From: Jiangella sp. DSM 45060
Lineage (GTDB): Bacteria; Actinomycetota; Actinomycetes; Jiangellales; Jiangellaceae
Reading direction: 5' to 3'
DNA: 64,000 nt
NCBI RefSeq assembly: GCF_900105175.1
Contig: NZ_LT629771.1
Coordinates: 5,226,501-5,290,500 of the forward strand
Shown here: one piece after another, positions 24,743-34,510 of the stretch
Layout of the letters: every line of letters begins with the position of its first letter
Numbering within the stretch: the stretch's first letter is position 1
Made by a program: the position numbers and the translations under genes
The notes under the pieces: generated by a model
Told to the model about the DNA's origin: nothing
Database searches by the model: none
What the model saw: the letters and a program-made list of their open reading frames with translations, nothing else

Positions 24743-25318
24743 ATGCAACGCCGATCGGACCTCCCCCTCTCCGTCCGCGTGCGCTTCCTCACCGGGCGGG
24801 TGTCGCTCGACCTCAGCCACACCGGCGGCGAGGGCGAATCCGCGCGGTGGGAGATCGTCCACACCCCCGGCGACCTCGCCCACTGGCTCGGCGTCATCCT
24901 CGGCGTCGACGGCCTGACCGCCGGGCCCGCGGATCTCGCCGCCATGCGGCCGCTGCGGACCGCCATCACGGACACCGCCCGGTCGCTGGCCGCCGGCGGC
25001 TCCGTCCAGGCCTCCGACATCGCGACGATCAACGCCGCGGCGGCCGCGCCCCCGCTGGTGCCCGCGCTGAGCGCGGTCGGCGGCGGAGTGGGGTGGGTGG
25101 CGCCGACGACGCCCGCCGCGCTGTCGTCGATCGCCCGCGACGCCGTCGACCTGTTCGCCGGCCCCCTGGCGTCTCGGATCCGCGTCTGCGCATCCGAGAC
25201 CTGCGGCCTCCTGCTCGTCGACACGTCCCGGCCGGGGAAGCGGCGGTGGTGCTCGATGCAGCGCTGCGGCAACCTCGCGAAGGTCCGCGGCCACCGTCAG
25301 CGCGCCGCCACGCCCTGA
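24743..25318 (+). CDS. CGNR zinc-finger / ABATE-domain regulator
   Basis: A 191-residue protein. Residues about 5-140 match the ABATE region (stress-induced putative transcription regulator). Residues about 145-186 are the CGNR zinc finger, CASETCGLLLVDTS, then WCSMQRCGNLAKVRGHRQR, with four spaced cysteines. These proteins are thought to bind DNA. It diverges from a RidA-like gene across a 30-base promoter, suggesting it regulates itself and that gene. Confidence 0.88.
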   Translation: MQRRSDLPLSVRVRFLTGRVSLDLSHTGGEGESARWEIVHTPGDLAHWLGVILGVDGLTAGPADLAAMRPLRTAITDTARSLAAGGSVQASDIATINAAAAAPPLVPALSAVGGGVGWVAPTTPAALSSIARDAVDLFAGPLASRIRVCASETCGLLLVDTSRPGKRRWCSMQRCGNLAKVRGHRQRAATP

Positions 25319-25332
25319 GGGTCGCGTATGCT

Positions 25333-25418
25333 GGGTGGCGCCGGCGGAGGTGCTTCCACCACTTTTGATGCCGGTCGGCCGCGACGCAGTCCCACACCGG
25401 TGCTGCGTCGCGGTCTTT
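25333..25418 (+). ncRNA. Candidate small structured RNA
   Basis: TATGCT (25327-25332) could be a -10. Downstream, CCGGC 25341-25345 can pair with GCCGG 25370-25374 around an inner GGTG-CTTC-CACC hairpin (25349-25360). A strong terminator hairpin plus T-tract follows. The unit is about 80-90 nt and lies between the CGNR and HNH genes. I do not recognise an Rfam family; it may simply be the CGNR 3' UTR. Confidence 0.3.
25379..25418 (+). terminator. Rho-independent terminator
   Basis: The stem CCGCGACGCAG (25379-25389) pairs perfectly with CTGCGTCGCGG (25403-25413) across a 13-base loop, followed by TCTTTTG. It ends CGNR transcription or the candidate small RNA. Confidence 0.75.
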
Positions 25419-25476
25419 TGTGTTGAAGCGCAGGTCAATACCCGGATCGAGCGACCTGCGGCCGTACGCTCAGACC

Positions 25477-25854
25477 GTGCCGTCTCGCCGTCGAGCCGCC
25501 GTCTACGCCCGCCGCCGTCAGCGCCGCATGGCGAAGTCCGACCACGACCTCACCGACGCCCAGTGGGCGGCCCTGACCGCGGCCTGGGGCGGCTGCGCCT
25601 ACTGCGGCGCGTCCGAGCCGCAGTCGAGGTTGCAGAAGGACTGCATGCTCCCCATCTCCCGCGGCGGCCGCTACACGCTCACGAACGTCGTGCCCGCCTG
25701 CCGCTCCTGCAACGCCAGCAAATGCAACGCCGAGGTCACCACCTGGATGCGCCGCAAGAAGCTGGACGAACAGGCCTTCCTCGTCCGCCAGCTCGAGATC
25801 GCCCGCTCGGCCACGGACGGTTCGGAGGTGCGCCTGACCGGCATCGGCCGGTAG
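25477..25854 (+). CDS. HNH endonuclease-like protein with Cys in place of the first His
   Basis: About 125 residues from GTG 25477 (the frame is open from 25420). A basic N-terminus is followed by an HNH zinc scaffold: CAYCGASEPQ, DCMLPISRGGRYTLTNVVP and ACRSCNASKCN. The usual DHxxP motif reads DCMLP, so the general-base His is a Cys. The rest of the fold is well kept, which suggests a distinct conserved subfamily rather than decay. Its role (nuclease or zinc-binding protein) is unknown. It is followed by the acquired DUF4011 gene on the other strand. Confidence 0.8.
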   Translation: MPSRRRAAVYARRRQRRMAKSDHDLTDAQWAALTAAWGGCAYCGASEPQSRLQKDCMLPISRGGRYTLTNVVPACRSCNASKCNAEVTTWMRRKKLDEQAFLVRQLEIARSATDGSEVRLTGIGR

Positions 25855-25867
25855 AACGGTCGGAGCC

Positions 25868-28800
25868 TCAGCCTTCCGACACCACGAGTCGGGCGCCGTC
25901 CTCGGTAACCGAATCACCTCGAACCGCGAGGTCAATAGCTTCATTGATCCTGCGATCGACGATCGCTCCGGTCCTGGCCCACCCGAACAGCCTGGCAATC
26001 TGTTGAATGACCTCACTTCGCAGCGCCGCGCCAACGTCGTTGAGCAGGAGTTGAACGGACAGCGCGAGCTCGTCGAGGTGAACGTGCTCGACCTTCCGAC
26101 TGACAGGCCCCGCGGGAACCCGGACGCGATCAACGGCTCGATCGGGCATGTCGATGAAGTCACCGTCACGAAGGATTGGGGAGTGCCGGATTGCGCGATC
26201 GACGTTGTCGCGGACCTTATACGAGACTCGACCGATGTTCCACCAGCCGCGAATGCGCTCATAGACGAGATCGAGATGGACTGGCCCTTCGACGTCAGCC
26301 AGCGCAACCAGCGCATCCATCATGTGCAGGTCGTTTCCCGGCTCGCCCGGTTCTACCCAGTAGGGAAGTCGCACCGGCCTGGCAACTATGTAGTCGCTGG
26401 TCCACGTCGGAGTCGATGGTACCTGCACCTCAGTGGTCTCGACGATCGGCCGCTCGATTTCGGCAACTCTGCGGATGCGACCCGTGACAGGCGCCGCAAC
26501 CGCCGCCTCGATCGCGTTCCGCAGCCTGGTCTCTTCCTGCGTCCTGTTGCGATACCAGGCGGTGCCCCAGATCCGGTGGAGCGTCCATCCCAGACCACCG
26601 AGAATCTGGTCGCGCAGCCGGTCGCGATCACGCGCTGCTGGAGCCGAGTGGTACTGAAAACCGTCACATTCGACGCCGATGGCGAACATCCCAGGATGGA
26701 CCGGGTGTCGTACACCGATGTCGATTCGGAACCCTGCAGCGCCAACCTGGGGCTCGACTGTGTAACCCCACGACCGGATTGCCGCGATAACGGACTCCTC
26801 GAACGGCGACTCTGGTTCGAGTCCCGTCGAGCTGTACGGTACAGCGAGCGTCGACGTGCCGCGATCCGCGTAGTCGAGATACGCTCGAAGAAATTCGACG
26901 TTCTCGTTCGGAGAAGGTGGGATGTCACCGGCGCGCATCGACGCCACGACCTCGACCCGCTGCCGCGCTCGTGTGATGCCCACGTTGAGACGGCGCCATC
27001 CCTTGTCCTTGTTGAGCACACCGAAGTTGGTCGTGATCTTGCCGGCTTCATCTGGGCCATAGCCGATCGAGAAGATGATCACGTCTCGCTCATCGCCCTG
27101 CACTGACTCGAGGGACCGCACGAAGAATCCATCCAGGCGATCACCGCTGTCGAAGAAGCGGTCGAGTTCTCGATGAGCTTCACGCATTTCGTCGATCGCA
27201 GCCTGGACGGCATCCGCCTGCGCGACAGAGAACGTCACGACTCCAAGCGTCAGCTCGGGGCGATTGGCGAAGTGCTCGATGACTCGCTCGGCCACCTTGC
27301 GAGCCTCGGCGGGATTGTCGGCCCCTCCACCGCGCCGATACATCCCGTGAGCGTTGAAGAACTCGACACCCACGTCAGCGCCCTCGAGCTGGGACGACGG
27401 GTACGTGACGAGCTTGCTTTCGTAGAACTTGTAGTTGGAGAAGGCGATCAACGATTCATGACGCGAGCGGTAGTGCCACCGCAGGCCGAGGTTGTTGAAG
27501 GACCCACAGGCTTTGGCGAGCTCCAGGACGGACTGGAAGTCCTTGACGTCCGTCTCATCATCGCCATGGTCGTCATCGGTACTGCGCTCGAAAAACGATG
27601 TCGGCGGGAGCTGCTTGTCGTCGCCGGCCAGGATGAACGCCCTACCTCGATATATGCAGTTGATCGCGTCGCCCGGTGTGACCTGTGAGGCTTCGTCGAA
27701 GATCACAACGTCGAAGGAGATGTCCGGCGGAAGGTACTGCGAGACGGCCAGCGGCGACATCATGAAGACCGGTTTGATCGACATCGCAGTCGTCCTGGCG
27801 CGCGCGACGAGATCGCGCACAGGAATATGGCGCTTCTGCTTGGTTCCTTCCCGGCGAATGATCGCCGGCTCTCCAATGCCGGTATTGGCGGGCCTGCGAG
27901 AGTTCGCGACACGAATGATCTCGCTCGTCGCACCGGTGATCAGCGCTCGGTCGAGTTTCCGATACTCCTCCACCAACGCAGTGCGGTCGTCAGCGCGCAC
28001 CGGCCTCAAATCAGAGTCGTTGTGGATGACGGCCTCAGCCCAAGCACGCAGTAGTGCACGATCGACGACCTTCGGCACCTCGTCGGCAGGGACGTGGTGC
28101 TCGATGCAGAAGTCGATGGCGGTGTCAAGGCCTCGCGCAGCGAGTTCCTCCCGGGCGACCTGATACTCGAACCACTCAAGTTGTCCGACGGTATCGTCGC
28201 GGAATTCTTCGATGAGTTCGACGGCCATGGTGTAGTCGTCGAACTCGCGGTGCAGTTCCGGCTGACGAGCAACCCCGAAAGCGTTCGTGATCTGCTGCCG
28301 GCGCTCAACCCATCTCTCGTACGCCGGGCTGAGGTTGTCGATCAGATGCGAGTCGGCCAGCGCCTTGACCTGACCGCTGCTCAGCGGGCCGCCGATCATC
28401 TCCCTCAAGAGCGCAGCCCACGCCATAGCGGTGTCCAGACCCGCGAGGTCTGTCTCGGCGAAGGCGAAGTACGCGCCGAGGGTGTCTCGGTAACGCTGTT
28501 CAGAGTCCCTAATCACCTCGTGTGTTCGTCTCGTTGCTTCGCTCAGCTCGAGGATGGCGTCGACTTCGTGAAGCGTGTGGGCTCGGCCGGTCACCGCGCT
28601 GACCGTCGCGATGCGCGCTGCGGCCTGGCGCATTGGACCGATGTGGGCGCTGAGCCACGCTACGGATGCACTGATGGGCTCGAGCAGCAACTCAGGACGG
28701 CCAGCGAGCTGTGGCGCGGGTGCGAGGCTGCTTTTCCACGCGTCCAGGGCCAAGCGCGCGGAGTCCGCTATTGCACGCTGAGCCTCGTTCGTGTCGTGGC

Positions 28801-31282
28801 CGGCCAGGAAACCAGCCAACTCGTGCGGCACGGCGTCGCCGGTCAAGGCTATGACTTCATCAGCAACCGTCAGCGCGGTCGCGAGAGAGTCGTAGTCAGT
28901 CTCGCGACCGTTCCAGTGGGTTCCCAACAGCTCGCTCCGGCTCGCGGCCAACATGTCGAACGCCTGAGTCGCTTCGCCCCATGCGACAGCATCGGACAGG
29001 TGCTTGATGCCTTCCTTGAGATTCGTGGCACTGTTCAAGAGCCCGGCTACTGTCCTCTTGTCGGCGCGGTAGTCGCCGGACAGTTTCTTCAAGCCCTTGT
29101 GGAGGTTGGTGAACCGCTCCCGCAATTCAGCAAGCGGAGCGGCGAGCGCCGCCGCCGTGAACACCGTCGAAGCCTTCGCCTCGGCAGCGGTGAGCATGGC
29201 CTCCTGTTGCTGCAGCGCCCGAGCCGCCTCGCGGGCCTCGGCGAGCCCTGCGGCCGTCAGCCAGTTCCGTTGTGGATGAACGTCCTTGTCCCGGAGCTCG
29301 ACGAGACGGTGTACTCGATCGGCCTGCGCGAATGTCACCACTTCCGGGAGGCCGAAAGAACGCGCCAGGCCGCTGAGGCCCGCGGATCGATCGACGAGCT
29401 CCTGAGCGGTGTGTTCGAACCGTTCGGCCGCGACGTAGAGCTCGTCGGCAGTTAACCCAGCCAACTCGACAGGTGCCGTCGCGGCGACCGCACCTGGCGT
29501 TGGCGGAATGGCCGCGTCACCAGGAAGCGCCGTCCAGGGCACGCCGGCACGGTCGAGAACCACTGCCTCGGCGCCTCGGACCGCCGCGATCTGTTCGCCA
29601 AGCATCTGGCGGGCGTCAATCGTGGCGTGCCAGTCCGCTGTGGTGACCCAGGACTCAGGGACCTCTCCCGGGTGATCTCGGTGCTGATGATCGAGGAGTG
29701 ACAGCAACTGCGGCACGTCACTGGGCTTCTCAAGGTCGAACGCCGACACGAGATCTGCGTTGAGGTTTACAGTTCCCTGGAGCTGTTCCAGTGCTGTTCG
29801 AGCCTGATAGAGACGAATATCGAGAGATGACTCGTCGCGAACATCACGCCAGAGGAACGAACTTCCCTGTGCCGCCGGCCGCCAGGCGCGCACGAGCCTT
29901 GCCGTCGCCTCATGGACACGCGCGTAATCCTCTTGGGTCAGGTCCGTGGGCGGCGTTTCCGGAATCGGAGCGGAGGGGACGTCGGCCAGGACAGATAGCC
30001 TCCCGAGGACATGATGCAGGGAGAGATTCAGAGGTTGCTGAACCCTGTTCATCGCATCGGCATATGCGTTCAGCTTCTCGCGGCGATCCTTGACGCTCGC
30101 ACGGGAAATTGAGTCCATGCCCTTCGGAGCCTGTGCGACGTTGTCCAGGGATCGCAGTAGTTCCGTCGCAACTTCCTTGCGGCTCGCCTTATGTGAGTGC
30201 AGTTCTAGCAGGTAGTTCGCAAGGCCGGCATCCGAGAGGCGATTCCGGACCACGTCGAGTGCGGCCATTTTCTCGGAAACGAAGAGCACTGTCTTCCCTG
30301 CATGCAACAGGGCGCCGATCATGTTGGCGATGGTCTGGGACTTCCCGGTGCCCGGGGGTCCGTCCATGACGAAACTGTGCCCTGCCAGCGCAGCTGCGAT
30401 GGCAGCTCGTTGAGACGAGTCCGCGTCGAGGACGAGAGGCGTCAACTCCGGTGGAGCGACGCGATCGATATCAGCGGGATCTACCAGATCGAACTGGAAG
30501 TCCGAGGCCTGCTGAGTGGGGTCCGAAGTGGCGAGCGCCTGGACGACCGGATGGTCGAGGATCCGATCCTCATTGTCCAGGAGGTCTCTGAACATCGCTT
30601 CCTTGGCGAACGAGAAGGTCGATAGATACACGACGCTGCGGAGATCCCAGTCCTTGAAATCCTTGTTGCTCTCCAGTGCAGCGCGTACAGCAGCCAGGGT
30701 CGCGGACACCGACAAGTCGTCGAGCGCGTCCATCCTGGGCAGCTCGATGTTGAACTCCTTCAAGCGCAGTGCAAGCGCCGGATTGAGTACCGAGTCGTCC
30801 TCGCCACTGGTGAGGCGCGGCGTCCCCTTCGGGCCTTCGGGGATCAGCGTTACCGGCATGAGCAGGAGCGGACTGGTCATGTCCGTCCCATCGACCTCCT
30901 TCCAATGCAGCATGCCGAACGCGACGTAGAGGACAGACAGACCGCGATCCAGGTATTCCGCGTTGGCTTTCCGCATCAAGGTGCGCAGCATCGGGCCCAG
31001 CTCGATGTCCGGTCTCGGCGCGTGGAGGAAGCCGCTAGGCGTCGGCGTGGTGACCGGTGGCGCAGGTACCGCCTCGTCGTGAACCGGGAGAACGTCGCCG
31101 CGAATCCCCTGGGGTCGCCCTGATTGAATCCGAGCGAGTACCTCATCGGGCGACGGACTGTCGATCAGGAGTGATGACCTCTTTGGGGAGTTGAACTTGA
31201 TAAGGCGGTTGGCGCGCGTGAGCCCAACGAGGCCGTCACGCCATGTCTTCAGAGCAGCTTGAATCTCGCCTGGTGCCGCCAC
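25868..31282 (-). CDS. Giant DUF4011 SF1 helicase with Vsr-like nuclease and DUF3320 (probable defence protein)
   Basis: An 1804-residue protein. Residues about 8-245 are DUF4011 (LTRANRLIKFNSPKRSS). The superfamily 1 helicase follows, with Walker A GPPGTGKS at 308-315, then a long inserted helical region. Walker B DVVIFDEASQVTPGDA, the motif after it (AGDDKQLPPTSFF), ESVQGDERDVIIFS and NVGITRARQRVEVV come later. Residues about 1493-1600 are a Vsr/REase_MTES_1575-like nuclease (Asp1521, Glu1538, Asp1540). DUF3320 lies at about 1640-1690. This layout is that of single-gene helicase-nuclease defence proteins such as Hhe (from memory). The gene is visibly poorer in GC (about 60% by eye) than its neighbours. 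GTG start preceded by GGGG. Confidence 0.88.
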   Translation of the reverse strand: MAAPGEIQAALKTWRDGLVGLTRANRLIKFNSPKRSSLLIDSPSPDEVLARIQSGRPQGIRGDVLPVHDEAVPAPPVTTPTPSGFLHAPRPDIELGPMLRTLMRKANAEYLDRGLSVLYVAFGMLHWKEVDGTDMTSPLLLMPVTLIPEGPKGTPRLTSGEDDSVLNPALALRLKEFNIELPRMDALDDLSVSATLAAVRAALESNKDFKDWDLRSVVYLSTFSFAKEAMFRDLLDNEDRILDHPVVQALATSDPTQQASDFQFDLVDPADIDRVAPPELTPLVLDADSSQRAAIAAALAGHSFVMDGPPGTGKSQTIANMIGALLHAGKTVLFVSEKMAALDVVRNRLSDAGLANYLLELHSHKASRKEVATELLRSLDNVAQAPKGMDSISRASVKDRREKLNAYADAMNRVQQPLNLSLHHVLGRLSVLADVPSAPIPETPPTDLTQEDYARVHEATARLVRAWRPAAQGSSFLWRDVRDESSLDIRLYQARTALEQLQGTVNLNADLVSAFDLEKPSDVPQLLSLLDHQHRDHPGEVPESWVTTADWHATIDARQMLGEQIAAVRGAEAVVLDRAGVPWTALPGDAAIPPTPGAVAATAPVELAGLTADELYVAAERFEHTAQELVDRSAGLSGLARSFGLPEVVTFAQADRVHRLVELRDKDVHPQRNWLTAAGLAEAREAARALQQQEAMLTAAEAKASTVFTAAALAAPLAELRERFTNLHKGLKKLSGDYRADKRTVAGLLNSATNLKEGIKHLSDAVAWGEATQAFDMLAASRSELLGTHWNGRETDYDSLATALTVADEVIALTGDAVPHELAGFLAGHDTNEAQRAIADSARLALDAWKSSLAPAPQLAGRPELLLEPISASVAWLSAHIGPMRQAAARIATVSAVTGRAHTLHEVDAILELSEATRRTHEVIRDSEQRYRDTLGAYFAFAETDLAGLDTAMAWAALLREMIGGPLSSGQVKALADSHLIDNLSPAYERWVERRQQITNAFGVARQPELHREFDDYTMAVELIEEFRDDTVGQLEWFEYQVAREELAARGLDTAIDFCIEHHVPADEVPKVVDRALLRAWAEAVIHNDSDLRPVRADDRTALVEEYRKLDRALITGATSEIIRVANSRRPANTGIGEPAIIRREGTKQKRHIPVRDLVARARTTAMSIKPVFMMSPLAVSQYLPPDISFDVVIFDEASQVTPGDAINCIYRGRAFILAGDDKQLPPTSFFERSTDDDHGDDETDVKDFQSVLELAKACGSFNNLGLRWHYRSRHESLIAFSNYKFYESKLVTYPSSQLEGADVGVEFFNAHGMYRRGGGADNPAEARKVAERVIEHFANRPELTLGVVTFSVAQADAVQAAIDEMREAHRELDRFFDSGDRLDGFFVRSLESVQGDERDVIIFSIGYGPDEAGKITTNFGVLNKDKGWRRLNVGITRARQRVEVVASMRAGDIPPSPNENVEFLRAYLDYADRGTSTLAVPYSSTGLEPESPFEESVIAAIRSWGYTVEPQVGAAGFRIDIGVRHPVHPGMFAIGVECDGFQYHSAPAARDRDRLRDQILGGLGWTLHRIWGTAWYRNRTQEETRLRNAIEAAVAAPVTGRIRRVAEIERPIVETTEVQVPSTPTWTSDYIVARPVRLPYWVEPGEPGNDLHMMDALVALADVEGPVHLDLVYERIRGWWNIGRVSYKVRDNVDRAIRHSPILRDGDFIDMPDRAVDRVRVPAGPVSRKVEHVHLDELALSVQLLLNDVGAALRSEVIQQIARLFGWARTGAIVDRRINEAIDLAVRGDSVTEDGARLVVSEG

Positions 31283-31480
31283 CGCTCAACCCCCATCGCC
31301 GCCAGTTCAGCCCGCGCCGATCAGCGACGGGGCAGAGGCGATGATCGAACGCTTGGCGTCGGCTTGATCGTGCCCCCGCGAGCCGCAGATTAACGGAAGG
31401 GTCGGACAGTTCAGGAGGCTTGTGATTCTGGCCGATCCGAAGATCTGCATCAGCCCTGATGAAGGGCAATCAGTCGGTGC

Positions 31481-32554
<1,074 letters not shown>

Positions 32555-32684
32555 AGGTGCCAAGGGTACGTGGCCCGGCGGCCGGCGACGAAGCGGATCT
32601 TGAAGTGCGACGAAAGCCCTGTTCCGGACCGGTTCCCGCCGCGCCTCCCCGACTTTGTCGGAGGTCCCCGGCAAAGTAGCCCCC

Positions 32685-34163
32685 ATGAACGTCTCCAGCG
32701 TCCTCGCCGCCCTCGTCGCCCTCCTCCTGGGCGGCGTCGTGGGCGCGCTGCTCGTCCGCGTCCGCACGGCCGGCGCCGCCGCCACGGTCGCCGCCGAGCG
32801 CGACGCCGCACGGGCCGAGCTCGACTCCGTCCGGCGCGAGAAGGCCGACCTGCAGGCCGAGCGCGAGGTCGACCGCGAGCGCATGCTCGATGCCCAGGCC
32901 GAGCAGACCCGGCTGGAGACCGAGCTGGCACACGCGCGCAGCAGCGGCGAAGAGAAGCTGGCCATGCTCCGCGCCGAGCAGGAGCGGCTGACGCAGGAGT
33001 TCCAGCGGTTGTCCGCCGACGCGCTGCGGCAGAACCGCGCCGACTTCCTCGAGCTGGCGACCGAGCAGTTCAAGGGGTCGGAAGAGCGGGTCAAGACCGA
33101 GCTCGAGCACCGCCGGCTGGCCGTCGAGGCCATGGTGAAGCCGCTGAACGACCAGCTGAACAAGGTCACCGACCACGCGAACGAGCTGGAGAAGGCGCGG
33201 GCCACGGCCTACGGCGAGCTGCGCACCCAGCTCGAGACCATGGGCAAGAGCTCCGACCAGCTGCGGCTCGAGACCCAGCAGCTGGTCACGGCGTTGCGCG
33301 CGCCGCAGGTGCGCGGCCGGTGGGGCGAGCTGCAGCTGCGCCGGGTGGTCGAGGCGGCCGGCATGGTCGAGCACGTCGACTTCGCCGAGCAGGCCACCGC
33401 CGACACCTCCGACGGCAAGCTGCGCCCCGACCTCCTGGTCCACCTCGCCGGCGGCAAGAAGGTCGTCGTCGACGCGAAGGTGGCGTTCAACGGCTACCTC
33501 GAGGCACAGGAGGCCCGCGACGAGGCGACGCGCGACAAGCGGCTGGCGGCGCACGCCCGGCATCTGAAGACGCACATCGACTCGTTGGCCGGCAAGCAGT
33601 ACTGGGAGCAGTTCACCCCCACGCCCGAGTTCGTGGTGATGTTCGTGCCGTCCGACGTGTTCCTCAACGCCGCCATGGAGCAGGACCCCACGCTGTTCGA
33701 GCACGCCTTCGAGCGCAACGTCGTCATCGCGACGCCGTCCACGCTGGTCGCGCTGCTGCGCACGGTCGGCTACACCTGGCGGCAGGAGGCGCTGGCGCAG
33801 AACGCGCAGGAGGTGCTGAGCCTCGGCCGCGAGCTGCACTCCCGGCTGGCGACCATGGGCGGCCACCTGGCCCGGCTCGGCCGCCAGCTCGACGGCGCGG
33901 TCAAGGCCTACAACGACGGCGTCAGCTCGCTCGAGAGCCGGGTCCTGGTCAGCGCCCGCAAGATGGCCGACCTCAAGGTCGTCGACGAGGAACTCGAGGC
34001 GCCGCCGCAGGTCGAGCGGGCCGCGCGGCAGCTGCAGGCGCCCGAGATGGTCGACGACGCGCTCATCGCCCTCGAGGACATCCAGGTCGATCCCCGGTTC
34101 GGCCTCGGCCCGGCGACGGGGAAGGGGTCGCGATCGCGGCGGCGCAGCGGTACCGACGGCTGA
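32685..34163 (+). CDS. rmuC: DNA recombination protein RmuC
   Basis: About 492 residues. An N-terminal membrane helix (VSSVLAALVALLLGGVVGALL) is followed by a long coiled coil (about 30-180). The RmuC domain then follows with QVRGRWGELQLRRVVEAAGM, RPDLLVHLAGGKKVVVDAKV and FMVFVP-like strand VVMFVPSDVF. RmuC limits inverted-repeat-associated rearrangement and has an endonuclease-like fold. ATG 32685 is preferred over a TTG at 32655 because it begins the membrane helix. It is divergent from ychF. Confidence 0.95.
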   Translation: MNVSSVLAALVALLLGGVVGALLVRVRTAGAAATVAAERDAARAELDSVRREKADLQAEREVDRERMLDAQAEQTRLETELAHARSSGEEKLAMLRAEQERLTQEFQRLSADALRQNRADFLELATEQFKGSEERVKTELEHRRLAVEAMVKPLNDQLNKVTDHANELEKARATAYGELRTQLETMGKSSDQLRLETQQLVTALRAPQVRGRWGELQLRRVVEAAGMVEHVDFAEQATADTSDGKLRPDLLVHLAGGKKVVVDAKVAFNGYLEAQEARDEATRDKRLAAHARHLKTHIDSLAGKQYWEQFTPTPEFVVMFVPSDVFLNAAMEQDPTLFEHAFERNVVIATPSTLVALLRTVGYTWRQEALAQNAQEVLSLGRELHSRLATMGGHLARLGRQLDGAVKAYNDGVSSLESRVLVSARKMADLKVVDEELEAPPQVERAARQLQAPEMVDDALIALEDIQVDPRFGLGPATGKGSRSRRRSGTDG

Positions 34164-34510
34164 CGCCGGGCGCGGGGCCCGGAGGACGCCGGGCGCGGGG
34201 CCCGGAGGACTACCGGCGGCTGCGAGTGGGCCCGGCGGACGGCCGGCGGCTGTTGGCGCGCGGCGGACGGCCAGCGGGGGCGGCAGATGGCGGACGGCTG
34301 GCGGCTGTGGCCGCGCGGCGGACGGCCAGCGGGGCGGCACATGGCGGGCGGCCGGCGGCTGTGGGCGCGCGGCGCACCGCTGCTCGTGCGCGGCCGGCGG
34401 CTGCGAGTAGACACGGCGGACGGCTGTGTGCGGGCGCGGTCCGGCGGACGGCGGCGACGGGTGGGTGCCCGGTGAGGCCGCGGCACTCACCCGTCGCCTG
34501 GTCGCGGAGG
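34162..34510. repeat. GC-rich imperfect tandem repeats downstream of rmuC
   Basis: A 347-base stretch without a gene. Two perfect tandem copies of a 23-bp unit beginning GACGCCGGGCGCGGGGCCCG lie at 34162-34184 and 34185-34207. Then about 2.5 imperfect copies of a 54-55 bp unit (GGCGGCTGTxGGCGCGCGGC) begin at 34245, 34300 and 34354. Reading frames here are low-complexity Arg/Gly/Ala and not convincing. Confidence 0.75.

Noticed and set aside
25868-31282. Multi-gene defence island, prophage or integrative element
   Set aside because: Only one acquired gene is visible; no integrase, transposase, terminal repeats or second defence gene flank it.
31236-31469. A 77-codon frame upstream of the DUF4011 gene
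   Set aside because: No family resemblance and no ribosome-binding site; it overlaps the helicase start out of frame.
34201-34510. Arg/Gly-rich reading frames in the repeat tract
   Set aside because: Low-complexity composition follows from the tandem GC repeats; no start signal and no domain.
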